A DNA stretch of 64,000 nt from Lonicera japonica (taxonomy: Eukaryota > Streptophyta > Magnoliopsida > Dipsacales > Caprifoliaceae), in contig CM038464.1 of NCBI GenBank assembly GCA_021464415.1, positions 55,913,328 to 55,977,327 on the forward strand. Direction: 5' to 3'. The position numbers were made by a program, and so were the translations under genes. This document shows positions 48,078 to 59,566 of this stretch, piece after piece. The notes under the pieces are model-generated. The model worked only from the letters and a program-made list of their open reading frames with translations, had not been told where the DNA came from and did not search any database. Every line of letters starts with the position of its first letter. Position 1 is the stretch's first letter.

Positions 48078-51000
48078 ATGAATAGTGTGTTCAGTGAACA
48101 AATACTTGCAGATAAGCTCTCCAAGCTCAATAGCACCCAACAGTGTATTGAAAGTATCCTCCTCCCTCCTCCTCTTATTCAATTTAGTGTTTTTCATCTA
48201 ATTACGCGTATCTTTGTTTTCAGTTTTTTTAGTAAAAGATTGTTTCTTGGTGTTCTTTGTGTGATGAATGGGAAGTATTACCACTTTATGTGTGTGATTT
48301 TAGCATTTCTTGATTTTATTGTTTCTTGGTGTTCTTTGTGTGATGAATGGGAAGTAGTACCACTTTATTTGTGTGATTTTAGCATTTCTTGTTTGTCAAT
48401 TGGTTTTGATAATGCTTCTTGAACGGTGACTTAGTGTAATTTTGAAATTGATTCAACCCATATGGGGAATTTCAGTGTAGTTTTACTCGTTGATACTTTG
48501 CCTAATGTGGTTTAAGGTTTTTGATGGCATTCCTCGGATTGTGTTCACTAAGATGTGTTTTTTCGATCCATTTTTGCCCTAATTTGCGGAGTTTAAAGAT
48601 TGGGAAACTATAATGGTTCGCTTCTTGCCTTCTTGCTGTCTGTACATGAACGGACAGATGGAAAGATAAGAGAATTTATGTGCGTAATGGAATATAAGGT
48701 CTTTCAAATTTTAGTAAGTTCCATTGCATTATCAATTTCTATAAAATTAATTTGCATAATGCAAAAGCCATATCTCCTCCGATCACATACCCTTCCATTT
48801 ATTAGTTCTAATTGCCATACAGTTTGTATTGTTGCAACCCTTTGAAAAAGAAATTATAGTTCATGACACTGGCTCATATAGGTTATGAAGTGCGGATGAT
48901 ATTCTTGTTCTAAATGCGTGAAGATGTCCTTTTGATTTATAGAATGAGAAGTTATGCAGCAATGTTTGTTCAACCTTCACGATGTGTTTCTAAAAGAAGA
49001 TTGGGGGTTGAAGGCCTGCTTTTGTTGCACTGTACTCCCTCTGTCTTACAATGGAGTCCTACTATGACTTTGGTTAACTTTTAAGTAAACACTAACTTCA
49101 ATCTAATCACTTATTTTCAATTGTGGATTTTGTACCTTGATTTTGTCTCTAATAGGAATGTGACTCTTAATTTGAGACGGAGGGAGGATACAACTTATAT
49201 ATATTTAATTATTATTTTATTGCCCAACACACCTCTATCCTTTTTTTTTTTAAATTTTTTGACATATAGATTCACGATTTTCTTGAAAGCTCACAACAAC
49301 GTGCATATGTTTGTTTATTTGATTGATATCCTGAAGATCACATATTAGACCATGGTGGTTTTTTGGATCCTTTATGTTCATTTTGCTATCTTAACCTTTT
49401 GTATAGCATTGTCTCATTGGTGTATATTTCACCGGAGCAAAGCGGAGTTGGTTGTTACAACATGGGAGAAACAGTTCCACAAATCAGAGATGGCTCAGAA
49501 AGTTCCTCTTCTGTACCTTGCAAATGATATCCTTCAGAATAGCAAGCGCAAAGGAAATGAATTCGTTACAGAGTTTTGGAAAGTTCTTCCAGGAGCACTT
49601 AAAGATGTTTTCGAGAAAGGCGATGATCATGGAAAGAATGTTGTCTCTAGATTGGTATGTTTCCTTAAGAAGTTCCTTCTTGTGTTTCATACTAAAATGT
49701 TGCGTTTAATTGGCAAAGTTTTCCATGGAAAGCTTGGCAAATATGTACTTTTCCATCTTTTGGAAGTGTTTGATTGCCTAATTTCCTATGCAAGTCCAAT
49801 TCCATCTAATTCTGTGGTACAAATGAATGATGCAGGAACTTGAATTTTTACCCTCCCTCAAGGAAAATGAATTCTAGGTAAGGTAGACAAGAGCGCAAAG
49901 GCAAAAAGGTTACATTCTAGGTAAAAATTGGGCAATCAAAGACTAAAATTTGGAAAATATGTAATGAGTGCATGGAAAAAGTACATTTTTCCACGCTGAA
50001 TATGAATACAATTAAACACATTTAAATGCTTTTTCATGGAATTCAATTGCCTAAACATAATTGCCCAGAATGTAAACATTTTCTACCATAATTCTGTGAT
50101 TGTTATCAAACACGCCCTTAGTTTAACATTCTTTGAGAATTCAGAGCAGCATGGTTTCAATATCTTTTGATACAGAGTACGCCTAAAACGATACGATATG
50201 ATTAAGTGTACTTTTTTAGCATTCTTAAGTAGCACATAAATCCAATTCAAAGCTGTATGTGTTAGGAGGGCTGGGGGAAGGGCGAGAAAAAAGAACTGTT
50301 TGATGGAATTTATTAAAGTTATCTTTTGACCATTTTAACTAGGAAAAAAATTATATATACGCACAAGACTATTAGGCCCCGTTTGATTCAGGTATTAGGG
50401 TCAGTGGGATTAATAATACTAATATTAATAGTACTGGATTATTAATCCTGGTATTAATTTAATATTAATAACCTGTTTGATTCATGCAGTATTAATATTG
50501 GGATATCCCATGCTGATGTTAATACCATGTTTGGTTTTGTAACTCGTATATGGGATTATATTTTGGAATAACAAAAATTATTATTATTATTATCATCATC
50601 ATTAGGTGGGGGTGGGGGTAGTAGCATTTTTGAAAATATTTTAGTAGTAATGGCATTTTTGAAAATATATGGTTCCTTTTTGAAACGAGGCCTTAGGGTA
50701 TGCTTGATTGGCTTACATGCAAAGAATTCTATTCCATGGAATTGTTTTGCATGTTGAACAAAACTTTAGGGTGAAAGATTTGTGGAAGCCCGTGGAAAAC
50801 GCAAAACATGGGAACTTTGAAAGTTGAGCATTTTTCATGGACTAGAAATGCAATCTAACGCACACTTAGAGTGAGCAATAATAGAAAAAATATATAGGGC
50901 TGTTGAAGTCTTTATAAATGGTTCATTAATGCCTGATGCCTTTGATAGTGATTTTGAGGTTTGAAATGAAATGAGAAGGTAAGCGCTTGTGTGTAGATGG

Positions 51001-53612
51001 TATTAGATAGAAGCCTCTAGTTATTTTTTGGAACTTGATGATTTTTTTTTTAATTACTAAAAGATTAATAAGCCATGAGTTAATTAGCCACTCATGAAAT
51101 TTCTATCCAATTGTATTTTATTCTTTTAACCCAAGGGGTTGTCATAGCCAGGAGGGTGAACTTGGGATTGTGTGGGTAGGTGCATGGTCTCAGGTTCGAT
51201 TCCTTGCTGTATGAAACCTTTCTCGGGCCACTGGGGGTGTCTCCTGATCGAGCAACCAGGGCCTCATGGGATTAGTGGGGGTGGGACCCCGATACCCATG
51301 GTTATCAAAAAAAAATAACAAATTAAATCCCTCTATTTTGAAAAGAAAGTTCCTCTCTCCTTTTTGTTACGTTTCAAATTTATAGTCCCATTCCCTTTTT
51401 GGGAGGTAATTAATGTACCATATCTCACTATAGAAAATGTGTTGTGTTCTTGACCATTGATTAGGTTGAAATTAGTTTTCCTTAAAAAGTACCAAAGTCA
51501 AAGTGGTAGCAGACATAAGGAGTATACAATTAATAAAGGCCGAAACCAGACCTTCCGTTGCGTCATGAATCATGATACAGAATTCCAAACTTTTGAAAAA
51601 TAATACGGATCTGATCCGTGTGTTGGACAAACCTTGTATGTTCATCTAGTTGAACCAACCGTATACGTTAGTCTATAGTTCCGGAACCTGTCATCGTTTA
51701 GTTTGTGAGAATTTTGGGGTTCACTTGAGTGATGCTTGGTCCTCGACGCACGTTAAGGTAGAAGACCCAACTAATATGTTAGTCACGGAATCATGCATGG
51801 GCAAGATGGCAATATTACATAGTTGTATTGCAATTTGAAAAATTCATAATAACAGCTACTTAAATAACGTCTAGGTTGGTATATGGGGAGAAAGAAGAGT
51901 TTTTGGATCCCGCGGTCAGAGCCTTAAAGATGTAATGCTTGGGGAAGAATTGCCTCCACCCTTGGAGTTCAGCAAAAAACGATCTCGCTCTGTCAGAATC
52001 GTTAAAAGGGATTCAAGATCCATACGGACGGTGAGGATTATCTCTACTCTTCCCCCTCTTCCCTCTCTTTTTCTTCTTTATGGTTTATTTCAGGTACTTG
52101 TTTTTTTAAGCAAAGTTATATTCTTCTATCTTTATCAAAATTGGGAAATTGATTTGAAAACCAGAAACTGACCATTGGGGGCGCTGCGGAAAAAATTGTG
52201 TCAGCATTTCACTTAGTGCTCAGTGAACATACCAGTGAAGATGAAGAGATGAAAAAATGCAAGTCTGCGGTCCACCGTGTTAAAAAGATGGAGAAAGATG
52301 TCGATCTTGCCTTAACCAAAGGTACCCCTTTGTAGTATTTTAGTTTTACCTTAATGAAATCTCTGTTTCTTATTAATAATGACACTCTAGTCCTTGACTA
52401 GTGTCTTTTTCTAAAGAACAGAAAGTGAATATTTTCCATGTAAAACTAGCCCTGAAAACAGATGTCGCTTTCTAAAGGTTACTACCTTCTTCTTGTTGTT
52501 ATAAGCAGTGAAGGATCCAAAGAGAATTACATTGAACAAAGAGCTAGAGGAAGAAGAAGATCTTTTGAAACAGTGTATTCAGAAGCTTAAAGTTGTTGAA
52601 GCTAATCGATTGGCCCTTGTTTCTCAGCTACGTGAAGCACTACATGAACAGGTACTTGGCCCACCACCTTCTGTCAAATATAGATAATTATTATTGTATT
52701 AATATGTGAAAAGTGATTTTCTGTTCATTAATTTCTACAATTCCTTGTGCTTTTTCAGGAATCAGAACTAGAGAATGTTCGCACACAGATGCAGGTTTGT
52801 ATTTTGATTGTTTGTGGATATAAAACCCATTTGCTTATTTTGTCTGTTCCATGCATTAAGAGATGAAAAAATGTAGCACTTTAACATGTTTATATCTTTC
52901 ATTGTTTTTCAGGTAGCACAGGCACAAGCAGAGGAAGTCAGCAACATGCGAAAGAAGCTCAATGACGAAAATTATACAGCCGACTCAAAACCCTCGCCGG
53001 TAACCCCACCACCAATAGACGCAAACGCAAAAGCACCACAAACACCCAGAAAGACCGCTGCCGCCATTGCAGCGGAGGTTGCCGACAGGCTCGCTGCCTC
53101 TAGCTCCTCTCAGTACATTATGAGTTCTGTTCTCTCTACATTTGCCGCCGAAGAAGCCAAAAACGCTGGCCTCACAAAGGTCCTCAACGGTTTCTTCAAA
53201 CACGGTCAACAATTCGACAAACAACCCTTATCAACAATCAGTTTTTGTGCCCCAACCCACCATGCAAAATCAAATTCCCAACTCTCAAGGTCAATATCAA
53301 ACACTTTCGAACCCACACTCACAGCAATATTTGCAACACTCGGGTGGGATTGTGACATCATATGGGTATGGTAACATACCCCAAATGCCACCTGGGCAGC
53401 CCCCGGCCCCACCCCCATCGTACATGGTGAGCCCAATGGTCCCTTTAACTCATCAAACAATGCAAATGACACATCAGCAATCGGCGCCAAACCTGCAGCA
53501 GCAGCCAATGCAGTTGCCTCAGCAACCACTGCCACCCCCTAGTTTCCGGCCTCTAGTCCCGATGCAGCCTCCGGGGATGGTGTACTATACTCTCCCTCAC
53601 CAGTCACAGTGA
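48078..53612 (+). CDS. RPRD1-like CTD-interacting-domain (CID) protein, frame change in last exon
   Basis: Exons with matching phases: 48078-48153, 49407-49654, 51875-52030, 52165-52321, 52509-52651, 52759-52794 and 52913 to the end. The CID (about residues 1-130) reads MNSVFSEQILADKLSKL, HWCIFHRSKAELVV, LLYLANDILQNSKRKG and WGERRVFG. These proteins bind phosphorylated repeats of the RNA polymerase II C-terminal domain in the nucleus. The central part is a coiled coil (EMKKCKSAVHRVKKMEKDV, then NKELEEEEDLLKQC), followed by Ala-rich AAAIAAEVADRL and VLSTFAAEEAKNAGLTK. After about 53178 the original frame ends at 53374. The next frame carries a Pro/Gln-rich tail to 53612 (SSTVSSNTVNNSTNNPYQQS to PPGMVYYTLPH) with the composition seen in this family. 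One extra base in the GTC context near 53177, or a sequence error, would explain it. Length to the first stop is 425 residues. Confidence 0.88.
49035..49188. mobile_element. Stowaway-like MITE in intron 1 of the CID gene
   Basis: CTCCCTCTGTCTTACAATGG and TTAATTTGAGACGGAGGGAG are inverted ends, flanked by TA (49033-49034 and 49189-49190). About 154 bp. Confidence 0.82.
50375..50692. mobile_element. Tourist-like (PIF/Harbinger) MITE in intron 2 of the CID gene
   Basis: Ends GGCCCCGTTTGATTCA and TTTGAAACGAGGCC are inverted repeats with the 3-bp target duplication TTA on both sides. The inside has repeated ATTAATA/GGGATTA text and no ORF. Confidence 0.8.
51130..51320 (+). repeat. tRNA-derived SINE in intron 2 of the CID gene
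   Basis: A box TAGCCAGGAGG at about 51146 and a perfect B box GGTTCGATTCC at about 51193. The body contains CGGGCCACTGGGGGTGTCTC and ends in ATCAAAAAAAAATAAC. Same strand as the gene. Confidence 0.75.
51355..51525. mobile_element. Decayed Stowaway-like MITE
   Basis: The interior (TTTATAGTCCCATTCCC, CACTATAGAAAATGTG, AAGTACCAAAGTCAAAGTGG) resembles the Stowaway at 40496-40692 closely. The termini are eroded (CTCTCTCC... / ...ATAAGGAGTA). Confidence 0.55.
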
Positions 53613-54425
53613 CAGTTATTTCGGTGTTAAATATAATGTTTTAATCAGTTGAATGAAATTTTTTGAATATTTTGTTACTGTACATCGCCTTTTTGAGATG
53701 ATTCGACACAAAAGTTTGAAGATTTAGTTATAGGCGTGTAGGGCAGCTGGTAGTGCAGGTGAAGAGTAGCAGTTTCTATTTATCTCCAGGCCGTTGTTAT
53801 GTTAATTATTTCCATCAGCATTTTGGTCTTTTTCGGTTGTTGCTATACTGTAAAATGATCATCTAGTGGTAGTTGCAATTTTGTATTTGCAAATCAACCA
53901 GAGGATTAAAAGCATTATTAGCTTTCTTTTATAATGAACTTTCTAACATTTTGTACAATCGTCTCTCTTATAGATTGGTAAGCATGTCCGTTGTTCGATC
54001 ATTTTTGTGAAGTTCTTGGATATGATGATGATTCAGTTGAGGGAATGTCGCACAACTTGGGTGTTTGGATATGGTGATGGATGGCATATTACCCGATTAA
54101 TTTCTCAGGTGATGTTTGCGGTACAACGCTCTTTCCGCTAACAAATTTCTCTTTATTGTCATGATTTTGGTTATTTTTTAAACTTATATTACATCTACAT
54201 TTGAGGCGTGTAAATTTGCTGCTTTCTAGGAAAGAGAATTGTTCCCAACAGAGCAGTGTTGACTTTGGAAGCAAAAGTTGCAGTTAGTACTCGTACATTA
54301 TGCTTTCAAACTAAAACATCGTCTCTGGCAAAAGTTGCCCCTGGTAGTTTCACCTAACTATTTCTCCTATTGGTGATATGGTTGGCGAGAAATAAGAGAG
54401 GTTTTAGGCACAGCAACTGCCTGCT
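53613..54425 (+). other. 3' flank of the CID gene
   Basis: Probable 3' UTR followed by intergenic DNA; no supported ORF. Confidence 0.45.
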
Positions 54426-54427
54426 TA

Positions 54428-54603
54428 CTTCCTCCGTTCCAAATTAGGAGTTAGTATTTGACTTCTGCTTGTTCTTACAGAACACTAGTTTATGCGTAAT
54501 CAATAGGCAAGAATAAAATTTATTTCGCCGAAATGGGGTGCATTGATTATTGAAAGTGGAAGCTTAATTTGGGCCGAGTATAAAGGCATTGAGATGGAGT
54601 GTT
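54428..54603. mobile_element. Stowaway-like MITE, degenerate
   Basis: The left end CTTCCTCCGTTCCAAATTAGGAG is preceded by TA and pairs with the right end CATTGAGATGGAGTG. The size of about 175 bp fits the other copies. Confidence 0.5.
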
Positions 54604-55226
54604 ATTTGGGTTTTTTGACAAGATCCTCAGATCTGGCCTCACAGATCTAGTTGGGTATATGGCATTATTGAGGCATACCATACCGTTTAACGCTAGATTA
54701 TTGAGTAAATATTAGTCACAACAGTAGCAAGGATGATGTAGCATAATGTATTTAATATCATTAGTCTGATTTTTGACGCAAATGTTGGATAAAGTGATCT
54801 GAACTTTTTATTTTGTTATCCGATAGTCATCGTTCAATCCATTCTACCACGCATTTACAAAGGTGGTGTTTGATATTCTTTAACAGATTATATGTTTATG
54901 GCACAGCCCTTTTTGCACCTAATGTTTTCAAAATGATCGAACATATGACAAAGATTTAACATTTTTCGCATACATATACACAAGAAACAGCCATGCCAAA
55001 AATTAGACAAACAGATAACTTCATTTCGTCGACTCTTTAAGAGGAACTAAAAAGGGTACAACGGAAAGAGCGAGAGTGACATCGTACAAATCATGCACCT
55101 CAAATTATACAGGCCGGCATATCTAAATTTAAAGATGAATCAATCACAAAATCTCACAAAAAAGCATCAACATGTATCAATTAAACTATCTTTGTGTAGT
55201 AAGCGTTATCTCTAGTCTGACCAAAG

Positions 55227-55424
55227 CTAATTCGGGCAAACTTCCAGGGATGGAAAATTGTCGGGGTAAATTTTCTTACTGTTCCCATTTTGATTACTAA
55301 CCATTTTCTCTTCAATGCCAACTCGGCCGAGCCTTGCTCTTTCCTCTTCCATTCGCTTCAATTTCTCGATTTGGTGCTTTTGCTGCGCATAAACGTGAGC
55401 GGAACCAACTCCAACGAACGACAT
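55227..55424 (-). CDS. Possible small Lys/Glu-rich protein of 65 residues
   Basis: The frame begins MSFVGVGSAHVYAQQKHQIE and contains a strongly charged helix (KLKRMEEERARLGR) then a polar C-terminus. Composition differs from the surrounding AT-rich random frames, which favours a real small protein. No family is recognised with certainty. Just upstream of the ATG a 27-bp unit (GACATTAATTATTCTTA...CTTAGAAAGA in + orientation) is duplicated at 55422 and 55450, so the start codon context occurs twice. The ORF could also be the last or first exon of a longer gene. Confidence 0.45.
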   Translation of the reverse strand: MSFVGVGSAHVYAQQKHQIEKLKRMEEERARLGRVGIEEKMVSNQNGNSKKIYPDNFPSLEVCPN

Positions 55425-55676
55425 TAATTATTCTTACCTTAGAAAGAGACATTAATTATTCTTAACTTAGAAAGAGAAAAAGAGAGAATGTGGGTTATAA
55501 AATTGATGGTGTTGGAAACCCTATGGGTGTGAATTTATGGGGAAGAAAGTTGGGTTTCTTTTTGGTTTTTCTTCATGTGGGCGGTGATTTGGAGATATAT
55601 AGTATTAATTATTTAATGGAAGGCAGCTTCAGAACACAGATAACAATGAGAACACAGATAAAAATGAGAACACAGA

Positions 55677-55732
55677 TAATACTGGTATTATTAATCCCAT
55701 TGACCCTAATACCCAAATCAAACGAGGCCTAA
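55677..55732. mobile_element. Truncated Tourist-like MITE end
   Basis: GGTATTATTAATCCCATTGA, then AATACCCAAATCAAACGAGGCC and TAA, is the inverse of the left end of the MITE at 50375. Only this end is evident. It is preceded by a threefold GAACACAGATAA repeat at about 55631-55678. Confidence 0.6.
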
Positions 55733-55739
55733 ATATATA

Positions 55740-56440
55740 ATAATAAGGATTAAGGAATTGATGGTCCATGCACATACTTGCATATTAATAGGATTAATTA
55801 TCTCCCAATTTGAAGTCTTAATCAATCTGGTTATCCATGTATTAATGGTGAAAAACTAACGAACACTCTAATTTGGAATGGTGGGGCCGGTGGCATTTTT
55901 TTGATTAAATCTTTATGAATGAAAATCTCTAACCAATAATTTTTTCTATATACAGCTGTTGTGATCCATATCCCGATCTACCCCTTGTCTAATACTGAAT
56001 TTGCCCTGTTTTAATGTAACTAATTATTTTTTTGCATATGTCATTAAAGTGGATGACATCTCATTTTTTAGGTGCTTGCTATGAGCACTTCATGTTGGAA
56101 ATGGAAACAATAAATTGAACAATTATACACGGAATTGGTGCTAGAAATTGAGTTAAATCGCGGACTAAGTCATTCATATATTATATTCTTCCTATGTGAG
56201 ACAAAAGAAAGCAAAGAAAATTAATAACTTGTGGTTTTACAAAATATATACACACTAGTTCCAACACTTCGTATGTCTTCCGATCCTAAACCCCGGCCAT
56301 GGGCATGTTTAAAGGTGGTTACTAGCTAAGAGCATCACATAAATTGCTGTTTAACACGAAATTCATGCTAAAAATGATTGTATCACCATGTTCAAAAGTA
56401 CAAGCACAAGTGATGTTGTGGACTGATTATTATTTATTTA
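55740..56440. other. Intergenic DNA, no supported gene
   Basis: AT-rich, no credible ORF or recognisable repeat. Confidence 0.4.
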
Positions 56441-56860
56441 TTTGAGTAAATTGCCCTAATGGCCCTTAAATTATTGGCATAGTGTCATTTTGGCTCTTAA
56501 ATTAAAAAACGCTACACTTTGACCTTTAAACTATCAGCGAGTGTCACTTTAGTCCTCCCATTCAAATTTTCTGTTAAGTTGGACGGAAATGGGCATTTTT
56601 GTCATTTTAATTGAAAATATTTTGTTAGATACTTTTTTAAGTTGATTAAAAAAAAAACAGTTTTTTTTTTTTTTTTTTTATTTAACATTGGTGTAAAGTT
56701 TTTTTGGATCAAAAAGTTTGATTTTTTTAAATCCATCACCATCAACTCCTATACCTCCACCAACACCCTTATACCTCCATTACCTCCACCATTATTCTTT
56801 ATTTTTTCACCATACCATCAAACACTATTTTGCACCTTACATTGAAACTCCAAATTAAAA
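56440..56860. mobile_element. Single arm and interior of a MULE-type element
   Basis: GCCCTTAAATTATTGGCATAG... and TTTTGGCTCTTAAATTAAAA match one arm of the element at 32535-33630. They are followed by a similar ACCTCCACCA-rich interior. The opposite arm was not found, so the copy looks truncated or interrupted by the foldback element. Confidence 0.45.
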
Positions 56861-57019
56861 CCCCAACAAATCAAAACCCAAATTATGTTGCGAAATAAAC
56901 CTAAAACCCCATGAATCTTGCCAAATGATTATGTTTTGGAGGGTTTAGAGAGAGAAGAAGATGGTGATGGCGGTGGAGAGAGAGAAGAAGATATTATGTA
57001 TGTATATAACATATGGAAA

Positions 57020-57394
57020 AATTTCAAGTAAGAACCACAATTTAAAGATTATTATTACGGACTGGGCTCCTTGGCATGCTTCCCGATGAAATTTGGTGAG
57101 GATGTTCTTCATCATGTATAGAATATCTCCACAAAATTTCATAAAAAAAAATCAAATGGGAAGTAGGTTAACTGCTTGATTGAAAATATTGGTCTCTAAA
57201 TAGATATATAAAATCTAATATTTTTTAATTATTTAGTTAACCCACTTCCCGGTTGACTTTTTTCATGAAATTTGGTGGAGATGTTGTAAATATGATGGAT
57301 AACATCCCCACCAAATTTCATCAAATTTTTTTTTTATCAAAAAGCGTGCCAAATGTCCTGATCCATAATAGTAGTCCTTACTTGAAATGCACTG
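57020..57394. mobile_element. Foldback element with about 150-bp arms
   Basis: The left arm (ATTTCAAGTAAGAACCACAA, GGCATGC..., GATGAAATTTGGTGAGGATG, AAGTAGGTTAAC) is repeated in inverse order and orientation in the right arm (GTTAACCCACTTCCC, ATCCCCACCAAATTTCATC, TAGTCCTTACTTGAAAT). About 65 bp separate the arms. No coding capacity. Confidence 0.75.
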
Positions 57395-57397
57395 TAT

Positions 57398-57446
<49 letters not shown>
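57395..57446. repeat. (TA)n microsatellite at the border of the pararetroviral sequence
   Basis: An uninterrupted AT dinucleotide run of about 50 bp. The viral reading frame becomes recognisable about 80 bp to its right. Junctions of endogenous caulimovirids with TA repeats are well known in plants. Confidence 0.92.
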
Positions 57447-57448
<2 letters not shown>

Positions 57449-57528
57449 TTCTACTAATTTATTATTCCGCGCTACTCTAATAATTTATTCTTCTAATAAT
57501 TTACTCTTCTAATAATTTACTCTAATAA

Positions 57529-59566
57529 AAATTCATCACTATCAATGATAATAGTGATGAAGATTTAATCCAACAAGCTAAGTCTTTAAATGTATTAAAA
57601 GATATCACCATTCAAAAATGGTATATAAATATTACTTTAGTAATTAATAAAACATTTATTATTGAATTACCAGCATTAGTAGATAGTGGAGCCGATCTAA
57701 ATTGTATCCAAGAAGGATTAGTCCCCACTACTTACTATGAAAAAACAAGTGAAAGACTAAGTTCTGCAAATGGTAGTCAAATGAACATTAAATATAAACT
57801 ACCTAAGGTTCATATCTGCCAAAATAATATTTGTTTTAAAACAACATTTGTCTTAGTAAAAAACATGACAGATAGAATAATTTTAGGACTACCATTTATA
57901 TATTTATTATATCCATTCACTACCTCAATTAAAGGATTAATTAGCACACATTTAGGTCAAAAAGTAACCTTTAAATTTGTTACTGAACCTAAAGAAAGAA
58001 ACTTAAAAATTATCAAAGACCAATCAATTAGTAAAAGTCTAAATCTAATAAATTCTAAAACGAATCATTTAAAATACTTAAAGGATGAAATTAAGTATAA
58101 AAAGATTGAAGAAAAACTTGAAGACAAAGATCTTCAAAATCAAATTAAAAACTTCAATAATCTTTTATTAAAGGAGGTCTGTTCTGATCTTCCTCATGCC
58201 TTTTGGCATAGAAAACGACATATTGTTGGCCTACCTTATGCTAAGGAATTTAAAGAAAATTTAATTCCTACTAAAGCTAGACCAATACAAATGAATCATG
58301 AACAGATGGAATATTGTAAGACAGAAATTAATGATTTACTTAAAAAAGGAATAATAAGAAAGAGTAAATCTCCTTGGTCTTGCCCTGCTTTTTATGTTAA
58401 CAAAAATGCAGAAAAAGAAAGAGGAACACCAAGACTTGTAATTAATTATAAACCTCTTAATAAAGTATTAGAATGGATTAGATATCCTTTACCTAATAAA
58501 AAAGATTTAATTAATCGACTTAATCAAGCATTAATATTTAGTAAATTTGATTTGAAAAGTGGATTCTGGCAAATCCAAATTAATGAAAAGGATAGGTATA
58601 AGAAAGGTTTATAGACTGCTTTTACCACTCCTTTTGGCCACTTCGAATGGAATGTAATGCCATTTGGCCTCAAAAATGCTCCAAGTGAATTTCAAAATAT
58701 AATGAATGATATATTAAATCCATTTAGTCATTTTGCCATTGTCTACATTGATGATGTACTTATATTTTCCAAATCAATTGAAGAACATTGGAAACACCTC
58801 CATTCATTCTTTAAAACGTCTTGTATTATCACCAACTAAATGTTGCTTATTCCAAACTAGGATTAGATTCTTAGGTCATGACATCCAATATGGACTAATT
58901 AAACCAATTAATAGGGCTATTCAATTTGCGGATAAATTCCCCGATGAAATTTTAGATAAAAATCAATTACAAAGATTTTTAGGTTCCCTCAATTACATAG
59001 GAGAATTTTATAAAAATCTTAGAAAAGAATGTAAACCTTTATTTGAAAGGCTTAAAGATAATCCTCCTCCTTGGACTAATATTCATACTTCTTTGGTCCA
59101 ACAAATTAAAAAGCATGTTAAGGAATTGCCTTGCCTTGGCATATCTGATCCATCTGCTTTCAAGATTGTTGAAACATATGCTTCTAATGTTGGTTTTGGG
59201 GGAATTCTAAAACAAAAATTATCTCATCATTCTCCAGAACAAATTGTTTGTTTTCACTCTGGCGCTTGGGATAATACTCAAATTAATTATTCTACTATTA
59301 AAAAAGAAATACTTTCTTTAGTATTATGTATTAATAAATTTCAGCATGATTTACTAAACCAAAAGTTTTTGGTCCGCATTGATTGTCAATCAGCTAAATT
59401 TATTTTAGAAAAAGATGTTAAAAATCTTGCCTCAAAACAGATTTTTGCGAGATGGCAAGCCTTATTAAGCATATTTGAATTTGATATTGAATATATCAAA
59501 GGTTCTCAAAATTCAATTCCAGATTTTCTCACACGAGAATTTCTTAATAAACAGGAGTCAAAATGA
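57529..59566 (+). pseudogene. Endogenous caulimovirid polyprotein fragment: protease, RT, RNase H (broken)
   Basis: The 5' part of the virus (movement and coat protein regions) is absent; the frame opens after stop codons at 57523-57528. Aspartic protease: ALVDSGADLNC (about 57679-57711). RT: FSKFDLKSGFWQ, VMPFGLKNAPSEFQ and the active site YIDDVLIFS (58744-58770). RNase H follows to about 59560. Lesions: an in-frame TAG at 58612-58614 in the RT, a frame change near 58800 (the frame ending 58839 gives way to the frame ending 59566), and Tyr in the TYAS motif where the first acidic RNase H residue is expected. The PFGHFEWNVMPFGLKN text and overall organisation resemble florendovirus-type endogenous sequences, but the genus is not proven. 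Inactive as read. Confidence 0.85.
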
